A stretch of 64,000 nucleotides of DNA from Pseudomonas baltica (lineage in GTDB: Bacteria; Pseudomonadota; Gammaproteobacteria; Pseudomonadales; Pseudomonadaceae). Both the position numbers and the translations under genes were made by a program. The first letter of the stretch is position 1; each line of letters starts with the position of its first letter. Positions 37,913 to 47,394 of the stretch are shown one piece after another. The notes below the pieces were generated by a model. That model worked only from the letters and a program-made list of their open reading frames with translations. It did not search any database and was not told the origin of the DNA. The stretch covers positions 5,891,001 through 5,955,000 of the forward strand of contig NZ_CP134771.1 in NCBI RefSeq assembly GCF_031880315.1, read 5' to 3'.

Positions 37913-38167
37913 TCATGGCTGTTGCACCTGGGTCGGGGCATCGTCGGTGGCCACGGGTGCATCCAGCAGAGTTGCAGAGCTTTTCTGGGCGGTCTGGGTG
38001 ATCTTGGATACGCCCGAAAGTTGATCGCGTTGAGCCTCTACCTGCTCTCGGAGATTCTGTCCGGAAGTGGAAGTCGAGGATGCAGAAGTTGAATCTGCAG
38101 CGAGCACGGAGAAACTTTGGGCGCAAAGTAATATTGCGCCCACTACAGGCAGCATGGGACGGATCAT
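37913..38167 (-). CDS. Small secreted Ser/Thr/Gln-rich protein upstream of GH3
   Basis: The 84-aa protein starts at 38167 with a signal peptide (MLPVVGAILLCAQSFSVLAA), then a low-complexity stretch rich in Ser and Thr (STSASSTSTSG) and a helical segment LREQVEAQRDQLSG. No family is recognised. It is transcribed with the GH3 gene (50 bases apart) and might be a partner or cell-surface tether, though this is inference. The frame opens at 38200, but the later ATG puts the signal peptide at the N terminus. Confidence 0.6.
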   Translation of the reverse strand: MIRPMLPVVGAILLCAQSFSVLAADSTSASSTSTSGQNLREQVEAQRDQLSGVSKITQTAQKSSATLLDAPVATDDAPTQVQQP

Positions 38168-38823
38168 CGATACTGTCTCGATCAGTGGAAGAGGCTTCAA
38201 TAGGTCGACCTGGGGCAGGGGTTGTCCCGAAGTAGGTCGAAGCTTAAGTCCCGATGATGCACTTTAAAGTTCATTGCTCGCAAAGATATTTTTGTTCAAC
38301 GAAAAAATACAGCGAAAAAAATCGAAGGCGAGGGGGGTGGATGGCTATGACGGAGAGGGTTTGATGTCAGTTTGTCGCCTGTATTGGCTAAAAATACCTA
38401 AAAAATCAAAAAAAATAGCAATTACTAATCGATAAAATAGGGTTATTCAGAATATTATTGCTATACATAAACCTAGTTGCTATTAGGTTTAAGGTTCTGG
38501 TAGGCTTGCGCTGCAATGATTTTAGCCATTGATGATTCGCGACTATTTGCTGCGGTTAGTAGTCGCTTAGTTGATTAAATAATGAAGCGAAAAACTCGAT
38601 AGCTCGCGGCGATGATATTTAAGAATGATTGGAGGCCAGGCTTGAACGGGTAAAGGTTCACCCTTGAGTCGGTTGCTTCGCGTCAGCTTTGAATTGCATT
38701 GAACAGCCTGATGCCAATACCCAGGCAATCGCATATAGGTGACGGCATGGTAATAAGCAACGGCCTGAGGACTATTGCGTCAACCGTGTGCGCAAGCTTC
38801 TTCTGATCGCACTGGACGCGGTG
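38168..38823. other. AT-rich intergenic region without recognisable genes
   Basis: About 650 bases separate the small secreted gene and the FUSC gene. Between roughly 38280 and 38660 the base composition turns AT-rich, with runs such as aaaaaatcaaaaaaaat, in contrast to the GC-rich surroundings. I see no ORF with a ribosome binding site. It may contain the promoter and regulatory sites of the GH3 unit, a binding site for an H-NS/MvaT-like protein, or remains of transferred DNA. Confidence 0.5.
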
Positions 38824-39858
38824 TCAGGCAGCTTGGCGCTCATTTCGCTGCCGTGCCAGATGCACTCCCAGCCAGGTTTCGAGGCTTAGCAATACGATCG
38901 CCAGGCCGCCGCCGATGCAGGTCGCGGTCATCCGGTCCACCGCCGCCTGCCACTCGGGCGCGCCACCCAGTGCTGCGGTGGTGATCACCGTGGCGGTGAC
39001 GAACAGGGTGAACAAGCTGTAGCGCCCGCCCTGCACGCCGTAGGCCATGAATGCACAGAGCAGGCCGACGGCACCCATGCCCGCGCCACTGATCCCCCAA
39101 CCCCCCAGCCCGGCGGCGAGCAGGCATCCCCCTAGTGTGCCGACCATTCGCGCCACGCCGCGTTTGAGTGTGTCGGTAGGGTGCGCCTTGAGTACCACCA
39201 GCGCGGTCATCGGCGCCCAATAACCGTGTTGCAGGCCCATGTGGTGGACCAGCAACAGGCACAGGACGACCACGGAGGCGCAATACGCGCCATAGCGCTG
39301 TAGGCGAAAACGCCCGAGCACGCTGGTGCGCAGCTCGGCCAGATTGGCCCGCAAGCTGTGATGGGCGAGCAGCCCCTGAGTCGCTGACAAAAACCAGGCG
39401 CAGAGCACGAAGGTGGCGATTTCAACCGCCGCGCCGAGCAGGATGAACATCGCCCGATGATCAGCTGCCTGCACATTGCCAGGGAAGGCGCCGGCCACCA
39501 GCAAGGCGATCGACCACTGCAGGGTGATCCACCACAGCGCGTCGTCGATCGCCGACATCAGGGCACAGATTGCTGCCATCAGTGCCGCCGCCAGGCACAA
39601 CAGCCAGAAGTGGTTACCCAGCAGCGAACCAAACCACGCGGCCGCGCCCATTCCCACGGCGACGCTCAGCATCGGCGCCAAGGGATAGTCGGTGAGCTTC
39701 TTGAACGCGCCAAAGCCGACTGTAAAAGCGCCACTGAGTGCCAGCAAACACACGGACAGGTGCTGGCCGGACAACAGGCCGGTGACCATGATCGCTATCA
39801 AACCGGGCATGCACGCCAGTGCCAGCGGCCATTGTCGAGACGGAGGGAGGGATGCCAT
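38824..39858 (-). CDS. FUSC family inner-membrane protein
   Basis: The protein (344 aa from the ATG at 39858) has two clusters of hydrophobic helices. The second half, YWAPMTALVVLKAHPTDTLKRGVARMVGTLGG, is the signature of the FUSC (fusaric acid resistance-like, YccS/AaeB-type) family. These proteins are thought to help export aromatic acids. The open frame reaches 39954; internal ATG codons at 39885 and 39858 are alternatives and AAGG lies before the latter. At this size it is shorter than AaeB (about 650 aa), so it is a short-form family member. No partner membrane-fusion gene is adjacent. Confidence 0.8.
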   Translation of the reverse strand: MASLPPSRQWPLALACMPGLIAIMVTGLLSGQHLSVCLLALSGAFTVGFGAFKKLTDYPLAPMLSVAVGMGAAAWFGSLLGNHFWLLCLAAALMAAICALMSAIDDALWWITLQWSIALLVAGAFPGNVQAADHRAMFILLGAAVEIATFVLCAWFLSATQGLLAHHSLRANLAELRTSVLGRFRLQRYGAYCASVVVLCLLLVHHMGLQHGYWAPMTALVVLKAHPTDTLKRGVARMVGTLGGCLLAAGLGGWGISGAGMGAVGLLCAFMAYGVQGGRYSLFTLFVTATVITTAALGGAPEWQAAVDRMTATCIGGGLAIVLLSLETWLGVHLARQRNERQAA

Positions 39859-39972
39859 GAATACTGCCTTGAGAACTCCTGTCATCCGACCGGGGCCGGT
39901 GGCGGGTGTTCCCGGCCCCATGCCGATCTCCCTCGCGGCAGAGCGGCGGCGCAATCCGACGCAGTCAACGCC

Positions 39973-40107
39973 CTATTCTATGCTGCAGATCCAGCGATGA
40001 TCATGCCGATAGGGCGCGCGGATGAAGTGCACATCGCACACCCGGATCAGGCCGCGCTGCTTGAGGGTGTCGGTCAGTTGCACGAGTGTTTCTGCTTCGA
40101 TAGTCAT
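39973..40107 (-). CDS. Small hypothetical protein (44 aa)
   Basis: A 44-codon frame starts at 40107 behind a good GAGGTAA site. The peptide is soluble, starting MTIEAETLVQLTDTLKQRG, with a C-terminal His/Arg/Cys-rich end (RAPYRHDHRWICSIE). No family is recognised. The region lies upstream of the FUSC gene in the same direction, 115 bases away. Support is the ribosome binding site and acceptable codon use only. Confidence 0.45.
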   Translation of the reverse strand: MTIEAETLVQLTDTLKQRGLIRVCDVHFIRAPYRHDHRWICSIE

Positions 40108-40325
40108 GGCGCTTACCTCGTCGCTTTTTACAGGTCAAACGAACTGTGTACCTAAATCTGGACCTAGCGCGATTTTGGAAAATTCATTATTTATTCGCCG
40201 CCGCCCGACCACGATGTCCGCAGATACCCCGGCCCACTTGCGCAAACGCGCTGAATGACACATTCGTCACGTTGCCTTCACCTCTCTCTCCCATACCCTG
40301 CCGATCCGGACCTCCTCTGATCAGC
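40108..40325. other. Intergenic stretch
   Basis: I see no gene in these 218 bases; they precede an uncertain reading frame. Some AT-rich sequence occurs near 40170-40195. Confidence 0.35.
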
Positions 40326-40634
40326 CGTGGATCGTGCCTTGCGCCTGATCCAGTCCACACCGCGCCGATTCGCTTGAACATCATCGGCAGCGAGGCACAG
40401 CTCGGCTGTGGCGTGCTGGTGCAGACGCGCAAGGAGGTGCCGGTGCGGCCCGATGTGCTCGATCCCCAGGCGTTGCCGTCGACCCTGGCGACGTTGGTCG
40501 GCCACCCGCTGCGCGGCGCCAGCTGGGAATCCAATTCCATCGGCGAGCAGGTGATCCAGGCGGTGGCCACGGGGCAGGCGTTGATCAGTCAGTTGCAGAC
40601 GCAACCGGCGGGGGTGCTGGAGCCAGCGCTTTGA
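40326..40634 (+). pseudogene. Possible decayed or unrecognised gene fragment
   Basis: The frame that ends at 40634 has convincing protein-like sequence only in its last part, from about 40380 (LNIIGSEAQLGCGVLVQTRKE onward). Upstream codons in the same frame look random, whereas the +1 frame at 40327 (GTG, VDRALRLIQSTPRRFA) looks more protein-like and ends at a TGA near 40377. A frameshift would join the two. No family is recognised and no ribosome binding site is seen, so this may be a broken gene or a small real one with an unusual start. Confidence 0.3.
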
Positions 40635-40662
40635 TGTGAGTGTCGACGATGGGCGCAGTCCG

Positions 40663-41049
40663 CTATTCAAGCCGGGTTTCGGACTCGCTCACCTCGATCG
40701 TTTCGTTTTCCCCGACTTTGCGGTATTCCTTGCGAATGGTCTTGAGGGCCTTCTCGTCCAGCTCGTCCAGATTCAATACGGCGTTCTGCGCTTCCTTGGT
40801 GGCTCGCAGCAATTCGTCGATCTTGATGTGCAAGATGTCGTTGTCGCGGTTTTGCGTGTTCTGAATCAGGAACACCATCAAGAACGTGATAATGGTGGTC
40901 GAGGTGTTGATGATCAGCTGCCAGGTGTCGTTGTAGTGAAAGTACGGCCCCGTGGCCGCCCAGACCACGATCAGCACGATGGCGGTGGCAAAAGTGCGAG
41001 GGCTGCCTGACTTGATGGCCAGGGCCTGTGAAAAATTACTGAATGTCAT
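40663..41049 (-). CDS. Low-affinity iron permease family protein
   Basis: The 128-aa protein has two hydrophobic helices (FATAIVLIVVWAATGPYF and INTSTTIITFLMVFLIQN) followed by a charged tail with RDNDILHIKIDELLRATKEAQN, the signature of the low-affinity iron permease family (related to yeast Fet4). The start at 41049 is preferred; the frame extends to 41394 but the added N-terminal stretch is not family-like. Transport of iron has been shown only for the fungal relative, so the bacterial role is inferred. It is divergent from the RcnB-like gene. Confidence 0.82.
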   Translation of the reverse strand: MTFSNFSQALAIKSGSPRTFATAIVLIVVWAATGPYFHYNDTWQLIINTSTTIITFLMVFLIQNTQNRDNDILHIKIDELLRATKEAQNAVLNLDELDEKALKTIRKEYRKVGENETIEVSESETRLE

Positions 41050-41302
41050 GGGTTCAACTCTGAATGACCAATACAATTCAGACCGGCGCGGCAAGCGAAA
41101 ATTTCTCTGTAGGGGCATTGATTCGTATAACAAATTCTTCATCCGGCGGCCTGATGGAACCGATATCGGTGCATGGAATTCGGCGATTGCACGCAAATAG
41201 ATGGAAATATTGCGCGGCGCACGGGTCGATAGCTGGAGAGTCGTGAAATCGACCGGGCCGCCGCAGTGGTGGCTGTACCCCCGATGCCAAAGGAATTCTG
41301 TC

Positions 41303-41617
41303 ATGACCGTTAAACGATACTTCGCGCCTTTCGCCTTGCTGGCCCTGTTCAGCCTGGGCGTCCCCGCTTTTGCTGCAACCGACACTAGCGTCACCCTGGA
41401 TCGGCCTGGGGTCGGCTCTCATGAGATCAAAGAGGGCGACAAGGCCCCGGATGAATACAAGCGCAAGGAGTTGGCGCTGGGCGACTGGAAGAAACGCCAT
41501 CTGGCCGCGCCGGGGGAGAACGAGCAGTGGGTCGAGATCAAGGACAAATACGTGCTGGTGAATATTCCCAACGGCACCATCAAGCAGATGATCGACAAGT
41601 CGGCGGTGCACGAGTAG
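41303..41617 (+). CDS. RcnB family periplasmic protein
   Basis: The 104-aa protein has a signal peptide (YFAPFALLALFSLGVPAFA) and a mature part with ELALGDWKKRHLAAPGENEQWVEIKDKYVLVNIPNG, the RcnB domain. E. coli RcnB is a periplasmic factor for nickel/cobalt homeostasis; most Pseudomonas relatives are unstudied. AAAGGAA precedes the ATG at 41303. It is divergent from the iron-permease-like gene. Confidence 0.82.
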   Translation: MTVKRYFAPFALLALFSLGVPAFAATDTSVTLDRPGVGSHEIKEGDKAPDEYKRKELALGDWKKRHLAAPGENEQWVEIKDKYVLVNIPNGTIKQMIDKSAVHE

Positions 41618-41713
41618 CCTTTGGACCCCCCAGACTGCTCCATCGCTGATACGAAGGTATGCAAACGCTGGCAATAAAGCGCACGCTGCGCGCAATCCCC
41701 TGCCAGGACCGTT

Positions 41714-41986
41714 ATGTACACTCTCGAGCAATACCGTTCAGCCAGCCTCGAAGCGCAGCTGAACGTCCGATACGCCCATGAACGGCTGTTGGATATGTCA
41801 TCCCAAGGGAAGATATCCGGTCAGCTGTTCAGGGAGCGCCAGCAGTATCTGACCCGGTGTATCGATGAGTGGCGGGTGCTGTCCGAAGGCCTGCTCACCC
41901 AGGTGCAATGGCGCCAGTCACAGGCTCACCTGGATAGTCAGCCCGCAGTGCTGCTCGGCCGCCCATCTCGTGCGGCGCAAACCTGA
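41714..41986 (+). CDS. Hypothetical protein (90 aa)
   Basis: The 90-aa protein is predicted to be mostly helical and soluble (LEQYRSASLEAQLNVRYAHERLLDMSSQ). No domain is recognised. CAGGA lies before the start. It lies between the RcnB-like gene and the convergent hydrolase gene. Confidence 0.5.
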   Translation: MYTLEQYRSASLEAQLNVRYAHERLLDMSSQGKISGQLFRERQQYLTRCIDEWRVLSEGLLTQVQWRQSQAHLDSQPAVLLGRPSRAAQT

Positions 41987-41995
41987 GGCTGGCGA

Positions 41996-42766
41996 TCAAT
42001 CCACATGGGCGGCCTGCACGATCTCCTGAGCAAAGTCGAGCATTAGCCGTGACAACGCCTGGGGTGTCTGCAACGGCATCAAGTGCCCGGCCCCGGGGAT
42101 GATCTCGACGCGATGATTGGGCAGGTGCGCCAGGGTCGTGCGGCGCTGCTCATCCGCACCTGGGACCTGCTGGTCATCGGCGCCACAGATCAGCAGCGTC
42201 GGGCAGTCGAGTACGCCGAGGCGCTCGCTCCAGTCCTCGCGGCTGCCGCGGTCGACCCACGCGCGCCAGGCCACCAGATTGACCCGCTGGGCATCGGCGA
42301 TGGCCACCTCGCGGATAGCCTCCGGCAGAGGGTGAGCGCTGGCCTGGTCGACAAAATCCTCAGCCTGGAAGCGTGTCTTGGTATAGGCGCGCTGACTGTC
42401 GCGATCGGCATCGCTCATGGGCTGCGGGGTAGGCGGCGAGGGCGCGACCAGAATCAATCCGGCCAGATACTCGGGACGACGCGAGGCGAGCACCAGTGCG
42501 ACTTTGCCGGTCATCGAGTGCCCCACCACAATGCACTGAGTCAGACCCAACGCACGAATCGTGGCGTCGACCTGGTCGGCCATGGCGCTGACACTGTAGC
42601 CCGGTACCTCGGCGGCGTCGCCGAAGCCCGGGGTGTTCAAGGCAACGCAGTAGTGGTGCTCGTCGAGATAGGGCAGGGTGGGGAACCAGGTGCGATGCGA
42701 TCCGCCGAGGAAATGCAGAAGCACGAAGGCGGGGGAGCCTTGACCTTGTTGGCTGTGGGCGAGCAT
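41996..42766 (-). CDS. Alpha/beta hydrolase
   Basis: The 256-aa protein is an alpha/beta hydrolase. The nucleophile elbow is GHSMTG, the oxyanion-hole region is LHFLGGSHRTW, and the catalytic acid and His are suggested by CGADDQQVP and GAGHLMP. It is cytoplasmic with no signal peptide. Relatives include 3-oxoadipate enol-lactonase and meta-cleavage hydrolases, so a role in breakdown of an aromatic or ester compound is possible but not shown. Confidence 0.85.
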   Translation of the reverse strand: MLAHSQQGQGSPAFVLLHFLGGSHRTWFPTLPYLDEHHYCVALNTPGFGDAAEVPGYSVSAMADQVDATIRALGLTQCIVVGHSMTGKVALVLASRRPEYLAGLILVAPSPPTPQPMSDADRDSQRAYTKTRFQAEDFVDQASAHPLPEAIREVAIADAQRVNLVAWRAWVDRGSREDWSERLGVLDCPTLLICGADDQQVPGADEQRRTTLAHLPNHRVEIIPGAGHLMPLQTPQALSRLMLDFAQEIVQAAHVD

Positions 42767-43040
42767 TTGCTTCTCCAGTGGGACAGTCCGGCGCAGGGCG
42801 CGATTTCGGCCCTGATACGTCTTGGCCGCTCTTGTTCATGCGACTGCGGGACGTACGCCCCGGTTCGGTTTTTTGCTCGGCCACTCGCGCTATGGCGCGC
42901 CGGTTTCGGTGGGTTCATCGGACCGCCATGGCTGCCTGGAGCATGGGGTCGTTAGCCAAAGGTAGGGGGGGCGGGGCAATTTTTGCCGACTATAGTCATC
43001 GGCGCACGCCCTTCATAACCACAAGAAAAGGATGCCACCC

Positions 43041-44069
43041 ATGCAAAAGACCATGAAAGCTGCGGTCGTTCACGCCTTCGGCAAACCGCTGGAAATCCGT
43101 GAAGTCCCGGTCCCTACGCCCGCCTACGGCCAGGTGCTGGTCAAGATCGCCGCCTCGGGCGTCTGCCACACCGACCTGCACGCCGCTGAGGGCGACTGGC
43201 CGGTCAAACCCAATCCGCCGTTCATTCCGGGCCACGAAGGCGTCGGCCATGTGGTTGCGGTCGGCCAAGGGGTGACCCATGTCAAGGAAGGCGACCGTGT
43301 CGGTGTGCCTTGGCTGTACTCCACCTGCGGGCATTGCGAACACTGCCTGGGCGGATGGGAAACCCTTTGCGAGAAGCAGGAAAACACCGGCTATTCAGTC
43401 AATGGCGGCTTTGCCGAATACGCCCTGGCCGATGCCGGCTATGTCGGGCGCCTGCCGGACAATGTCGGCTTTATCGAGATCGCGCCGATCCTGTGCGCAG
43501 GCGTCACCGTGTACAAGGGCCTGAAGATGACCGAGGCCAAGCCTGGGCAGTGGGTGGTGATTTCCGGTATCGGCGGCCTCGGCCACATGGCCGTGCAGTA
43601 CGCCAAGGCCATGGGCCTCAACGTCGCCGCCGTGGACATCGACGACGGCAAGCTGCACTTGGCCAAGCGCCTGGGCGCCGAGGTGGTCGTCAACGCGCGC
43701 GAGCAGGACCCGGCCGCCTATCTCAAGAAAGAGATCGGTGGTGCCCATGGTGCGCTGGTCACCGCGGTATCGCCGATCGCTTTCAAACAGGCCATCGGCA
43801 TGACCCGTCGCGGCGGCACCATCGCCCTCAACGGCCTGCCACCGGGTGATTTCCCGATCTCGATCTTCGACATGGTGCTCAATGGCACCACTGTGCGCGG
43901 CTCCATCGTCGGTACCCGCCAGGACCTGCAGGAGGCGCTCGATTTTGCCGGTGAAGGCAAGGTCAAGGCAACGGTGTCGACAGAAAAACTCGAGAACGTC
44001 AACGCCGTGTTCGATCGCATGCGCGAAGGGCAGATCGAAGGGCGTGTGGTGATTGATCTGCAGAGCTGA
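43041..44069 (+). CDS. adhP: Zinc-dependent alcohol dehydrogenase AdhP
   Basis: The 342-aa protein is the prokaryotic-type alcohol dehydrogenase. Catalytic zinc ligands are in [15 protein letters not shown] and PGHEGVGHV; the structural zinc site is [15 protein letters not shown]; the cofactor motif is [17 protein letters not shown]. It interconverts primary alcohols and aldehydes with NAD. The start at 43041 is chosen because AAGGAT lies at the right distance; another ATG at 43032 is closer to the ribosome binding site. A hairpin at 44079-44104 lies after the stop. Confidence 0.94.
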   Translation: MQKTMKAAVVHAFGKPLEIREVPVPTPAYGQVLVKIAASGVCHTDLHAAEGDWPVKPNPPFIPGHEGVGHVVAVGQGVTHVKEGDRVGVPWLYSTCGHCEHCLGGWETLCEKQENTGYSVNGGFAEYALADAGYVGRLPDNVGFIEIAPILCAGVTVYKGLKMTEAKPGQWVVISGIGGLGHMAVQYAKAMGLNVAAVDIDDGKLHLAKRLGAEVVVNAREQDPAAYLKKEIGGAHGALVTAVSPIAFKQAIGMTRRGGTIALNGLPPGDFPISIFDMVLNGTTVRGSIVGTRQDLQEALDFAGEGKVKATVSTEKLENVNAVFDRMREGQIEGRVVIDLQS

Positions 44070-44078
44070 CTGACACGC

Positions 44079-44104
44079 GCCGGGCGTCAATCGTTGCGCC
44101 CGGC
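44079..44104. terminator. Hairpin between convergent adhP and ssuD-like genes
   Basis: gccgggcg (44079-44086) pairs with cgcccggc (44097-44104) with a 10-base loop. It overlaps the stop of the convergent ssuD-like gene. No T tract is present. Its position suits a bidirectional terminator. Confidence 0.45.
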
Positions 44105-45211
44105 CCGCACATCGAACGCACCACCGGTCATGGCGCCATCCACCGTGACCTTCTGCTTGCCGGGCAACAACGGGAACAGTAGCTCGGCCACGCGATAGGC
44201 TTCTTCCAGATGCGGATAGCCCGACAGCACGAAGCTGTCGACGCCCAGTGCAGCGTATTCCAAAAGGCGCGCAACCACGGTCTCAGGATCGCCCACCAGC
44301 GCGGTGCCGGCGCCGCCGCGAACCAGGCCGACGCCCGCCCATAAATTGGGCGACACCTCCAGTTGATCCAGGCGCCCGCCGTGCAATGCCGCCATGCGCC
44401 GTTGGCCTTCGGAGTCCATGCCGGCGTAGTTGGCCTGGGCTGCGGCGATGCTGGCCGGGTCGAGATGGCTGATCAGCTCGTCTGCGGCGGCCCAGGCCTT
44501 GGCGTCGGTCTCGCGCACGATGATGTGCAGGCGCACGCCGAAACGCACGGTGCGGCCATGGGCGGCGGCGCGGGTGCGTACGTCGGCAATCTTCTCGGCG
44601 ACGGCGGCCGGCGGCTCGCCCCAGGTCAGGTAGGTGTCGACATGCTTGGCCGCCAGTTCATGGGCCGCAGGTGACGAACCACCGAAATACAGCGGCGGGT
44701 GCGGGCGCTGCACCGGCTCGAAGAAATTGCGCGCGCCCTGGACCTTCAGGTGCTTGCCCTCGAAGTCCACTCGCTCGCCTTGCAGTAGACGCCGGATGAT
44801 CTGCAGGTATTCGTCGGACGCCTCGTAGCGCTCGTCATGACTATAGAACACGCCATCAGCCGCCAGCTCGACCGGATCGCCGCCCGGCACCACATTGAGC
44901 AACAGCCGACCGCCGCTGGCCTGATCCAGCGTGGCGACCTGGCGCGCCGACGCCGTGGGGTTGCCCAACGAGGTACGCAAGGCCACCAGCAGCTTGATGC
45001 GTTGCGTCACTGGCACCAGGCTGGCGGCCGTGACCCACGGGTCCAGGCAACTGGCGCCCGTCGGAATCAGCAAACCGTCGAAGCCCAATTGATCCGCCGC
45101 CACGGCGATCTGGCGCATGTACCCACTGGTTGCCGGCCGGCCGCTGGCGGAATTGCCCAGATAGCGGGTATCGCCGGAGGTGGGCAGGAACCAGAAGATG
45201 TCGAGACTCAT
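44087..45211 (-). CDS. ssuD: LLM-class flavin-dependent monooxygenase (alkanesulfonate monooxygenase SsuD-like)
   Basis: The 374-aa protein matches SsuD closely: [19 protein letters not shown] at the N terminus, [29 protein letters not shown] and [27 protein letters not shown]. SsuD cleaves alkanesulfonates to aldehyde and sulfite with FMNH2 supplied by SsuE. Neither ssuE nor the ssuABC transporter is adjacent, so it depends on reductases elsewhere. The start has AAGGATC. A related enzyme acting on dimethylsulfone metabolites (SfnG/MsuD type) is an alternative. Confidence 0.87.
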   Translation of the reverse strand: MSLDIFWFLPTSGDTRYLGNSASGRPATSGYMRQIAVAADQLGFDGLLIPTGASCLDPWVTAASLVPVTQRIKLLVALRTSLGNPTASARQVATLDQASGGRLLLNVVPGGDPVELAADGVFYSHDERYEASDEYLQIIRRLLQGERVDFEGKHLKVQGARNFFEPVQRPHPPLYFGGSSPAAHELAAKHVDTYLTWGEPPAAVAEKIADVRTRAAAHGRTVRFGVRLHIIVRETDAKAWAAADELISHLDPASIAAAQANYAGMDSEGQRRMAALHGGRLDQLEVSPNLWAGVGLVRGGAGTALVGDPETVVARLLEYAALGVDSFVLSGYPHLEEAYRVAELLFPLLPGKQKVTVDGAMTGGAFDVRAGRND

Positions 45212-45548
45212 TGTGTGATCCTTGGATAGTCGCAGGATGCTCAGATGGCAGGGCGCGGTGGAGGTGTGATGATCTGCAGACGTGCAGGCTTGCATGGAGC
45301 AATTCCTATGCCGGTCAGTAAGCCCTTTGGAATCAAGCGGATAGCGCACTGTGGAGCGCATTGCTGTTGCTGTGCAAGCAGTGCTGCTGATCAGGTGTTG
45401 CTGTGCGGTCAGTTGTGGGCTCGAATCGATACCGCCGCTCGAGCGCCTACGCTGATAGAAATAGGCAAGCCTCATAGATAAACCGGCATTTCTGCCCGCC
45501 CTGATCCTGACTACTCTGATCGCCACCCCATCCGATTGGAGCCTCCCC
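45212..45548. other. Divergent gap between ssuD-like and SDR genes
   Basis: About 340 bases with no supportable ORF. It should contain promoters of both divergent genes. No clear palindromic operator is visible by eye. Confidence 0.4.
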
Positions 45549-46394
45549 ATGAGCGATCACAAAACCCTGTTCATCACCGGCGTCAGCAGCGGGTTCGGCA
45601 ATGCCCTGGCGCAAGAAGCCATCGCCGCCGGCCATCGCGTCATCGGTACGGTGCGCAACGACGCCGCCTTGCAAGCGTTCCAGGCCTTGTCCCCGGAGCT
45701 GGCGTATGGCGTGATCCTCGACGTCACCGATTTCGCCCGCATCGATACAGTGGTCGCTGACGTCGAAGCCACCCACGGCCCGGTCGATGTGCTGGTCAAC
45801 AATGCAGGCTATGGCCATGAAGGGATCTTCGAAGAGTCATCCCTGGAGGAGATGCGCCGTCAGTTCGACGTCAATGTGTTCGGCGCCGTGGCGGTCACCA
45901 AGGCCTTCGTGCCGTATTTTCGCCAACGCCGCGGCGGGCATATTCTCAATATCACGTCCATGGGCGGCACCATCACCATGCCCGGCATCGCCTATTATTG
46001 CGGCAGCAAGTTTGCCCTGGAGGGCATCTCCGATACCCTGAGCAAAGAGTTGCGGCCGTTCAACATCTTCGTCACTGCGGTGGCGCCGGGATCGTTTCGC
46101 ACCGATTGGGCCGGCCGTTCAATGCAGCGCACACCGCGCAGCATCGCCGACTACGATGCCAGCTTCGACCCGATCCGCCAGGCACGCGAAGCAAAGAGCG
46201 GCAAGCAATTGGGCGATCCGCAAAAGGCCGCGCAGGCCATGTTGCAGATCATCGCCAGCCCGACACCGCCCGCCCATCTGCTGCTGGGCAGCGACGCGCT
46301 GGGGCTGGTGCGCGACGAACTCAAACGCGCCGCCAGCGAAATCGATCAATGGGAAGCGCTGACCCGTTCCACCGATGGTCAAGTGTCAGCCTGA
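45549..46394 (+). CDS. Short-chain dehydrogenase/reductase
   Basis: The 281-aa protein has the SDR nucleotide site [21 protein letters not shown], and the catalytic Tyr-Lys of [11 protein letters not shown]. The C-terminal region is that of the 17-beta-HSD-like/oxidoreductase group ([19 protein letters not shown]). The substrate is unknown. It has GGAG upstream. The AraC gene follows with 9 bases in between and is very likely co-transcribed. Confidence 0.9.
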   Translation: MSDHKTLFITGVSSGFGNALAQEAIAAGHRVIGTVRNDAALQAFQALSPELAYGVILDVTDFARIDTVVADVEATHGPVDVLVNNAGYGHEGIFEESSLEEMRRQFDVNVFGAVAVTKAFVPYFRQRRGGHILNITSMGGTITMPGIAYYCGSKFALEGISDTLSKELRPFNIFVTAVAPGSFRTDWAGRSMQRTPRSIADYDASFDPIRQAREAKSGKQLGDPQKAAQAMLQIIASPTPPAHLLLGSDALGLVRDELKRAASEIDQWEALTRSTDGQVSA

Positions 46395-46403
46395 GGCCAC
46401 GCC

Positions 46404-47342
46404 ATGAATGAGCATGACCCGTACACGACGACCCTGGTGCGCTTGCTCGAGCAGCTCGCGCCGCTGGAAGGCTACAACCTCAGCGCGCTGGACGATGTGC
46501 GCTTTTTGCGTTCCAACCGGCCGCTGACGCGCACGCCAGTGCTGTACGACCCCGGTATCGTGATCCTCTGCCAAGGCCGCAAGCGTGGCTACCTGGGCGA
46601 AGAGGTGTACATCTACGACGCTCAGCATTATCTGGTGGTGTCGGTGCCGGTGCCTTTCACCATGGAGACCGACGCCAGTGCCGCCGAGCCGATGCTGGCG
46701 TTGTACATGCGTCTGGATTTCAAGCTTGCCAGCGAGTTGCTGCTGCAGGTCGACGAGGCGCTGGGTGCCAGCTCAGCGCCGCCCAAGGGGATGTACGCCT
46801 CGCCGATGGATGACTCGTTGCGGGCTTCGACGCTGCGCTTTGTGCAAGCCATGAGCGAGCCGCTGGATGCGCAGATTCTCGGGCCGGCGCTGGTGCGGGA
46901 AATCTATTACCGCATCCTCACGGGCGAGCAGGGCGGGTCGATGCGCGCAGCGCTCAATCGCCAAGGGCACTTCGGCAAGGTCACCCGCGCCATCCGCAAG
47001 ATCCACACCTGCTATCAGCAGCACCTGGACGTCGAATCCCTGGCCCAGGAGGCGAGCATGAGCGTACCCAACTTTCACCTGCACTTTCGCAGTGTCACCG
47101 ACTCCTCGCCCATGCAATACGTGAAGTCGACGCGCCTGCATCAGGCGCGCTTGCTGATGCTGCGCCACGACATGAGCGCGTCCTCGGCGGCGTTCAACGT
47201 CGGCTATGAAAGCGCGTCGCAGTTCAGCCGCGAATTCAAGCGCTTTTTTGGCCGCACACCGCTAGCGGAGATCGAGTGGATGAAGGCCACTTACGCCTTG
47301 CCGGCACCGACCACGGCCTCGATCTACGTGTCGTCGCACTGA
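46404..47342 (+). CDS. AraC family transcriptional regulator (AraC_N type)
   Basis: The 312-aa protein carries the AraC-type N-terminal domain (TPVLYDPGIVILCQGRKRGYLG, YLVVSVPVPFTMETDAS) and a C-terminal double helix-turn-helix (LDVESLAQEASMSVPNFHLHFR and SSAAFNVGYESASQFSREFKRFFGRTP). It is co-directional and close to the SDR gene, so it likely regulates that gene and itself. Confidence 0.9.
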   Translation: MNEHDPYTTTLVRLLEQLAPLEGYNLSALDDVRFLRSNRPLTRTPVLYDPGIVILCQGRKRGYLGEEVYIYDAQHYLVVSVPVPFTMETDASAAEPMLALYMRLDFKLASELLLQVDEALGASSAPPKGMYASPMDDSLRASTLRFVQAMSEPLDAQILGPALVREIYYRILTGEQGGSMRAALNRQGHFGKVTRAIRKIHTCYQQHLDVESLAQEASMSVPNFHLHFRSVTDSSPMQYVKSTRLHQARLLMLRHDMSASSAAFNVGYESASQFSREFKRFFGRTPLAEIEWMKATYALPAPTTASIYVSSH

Positions 47343-47394
47343 GTCAGGTGAGCCTCGATCGGGGTTATTTTCAATCGACCCGACACCCCATCAC

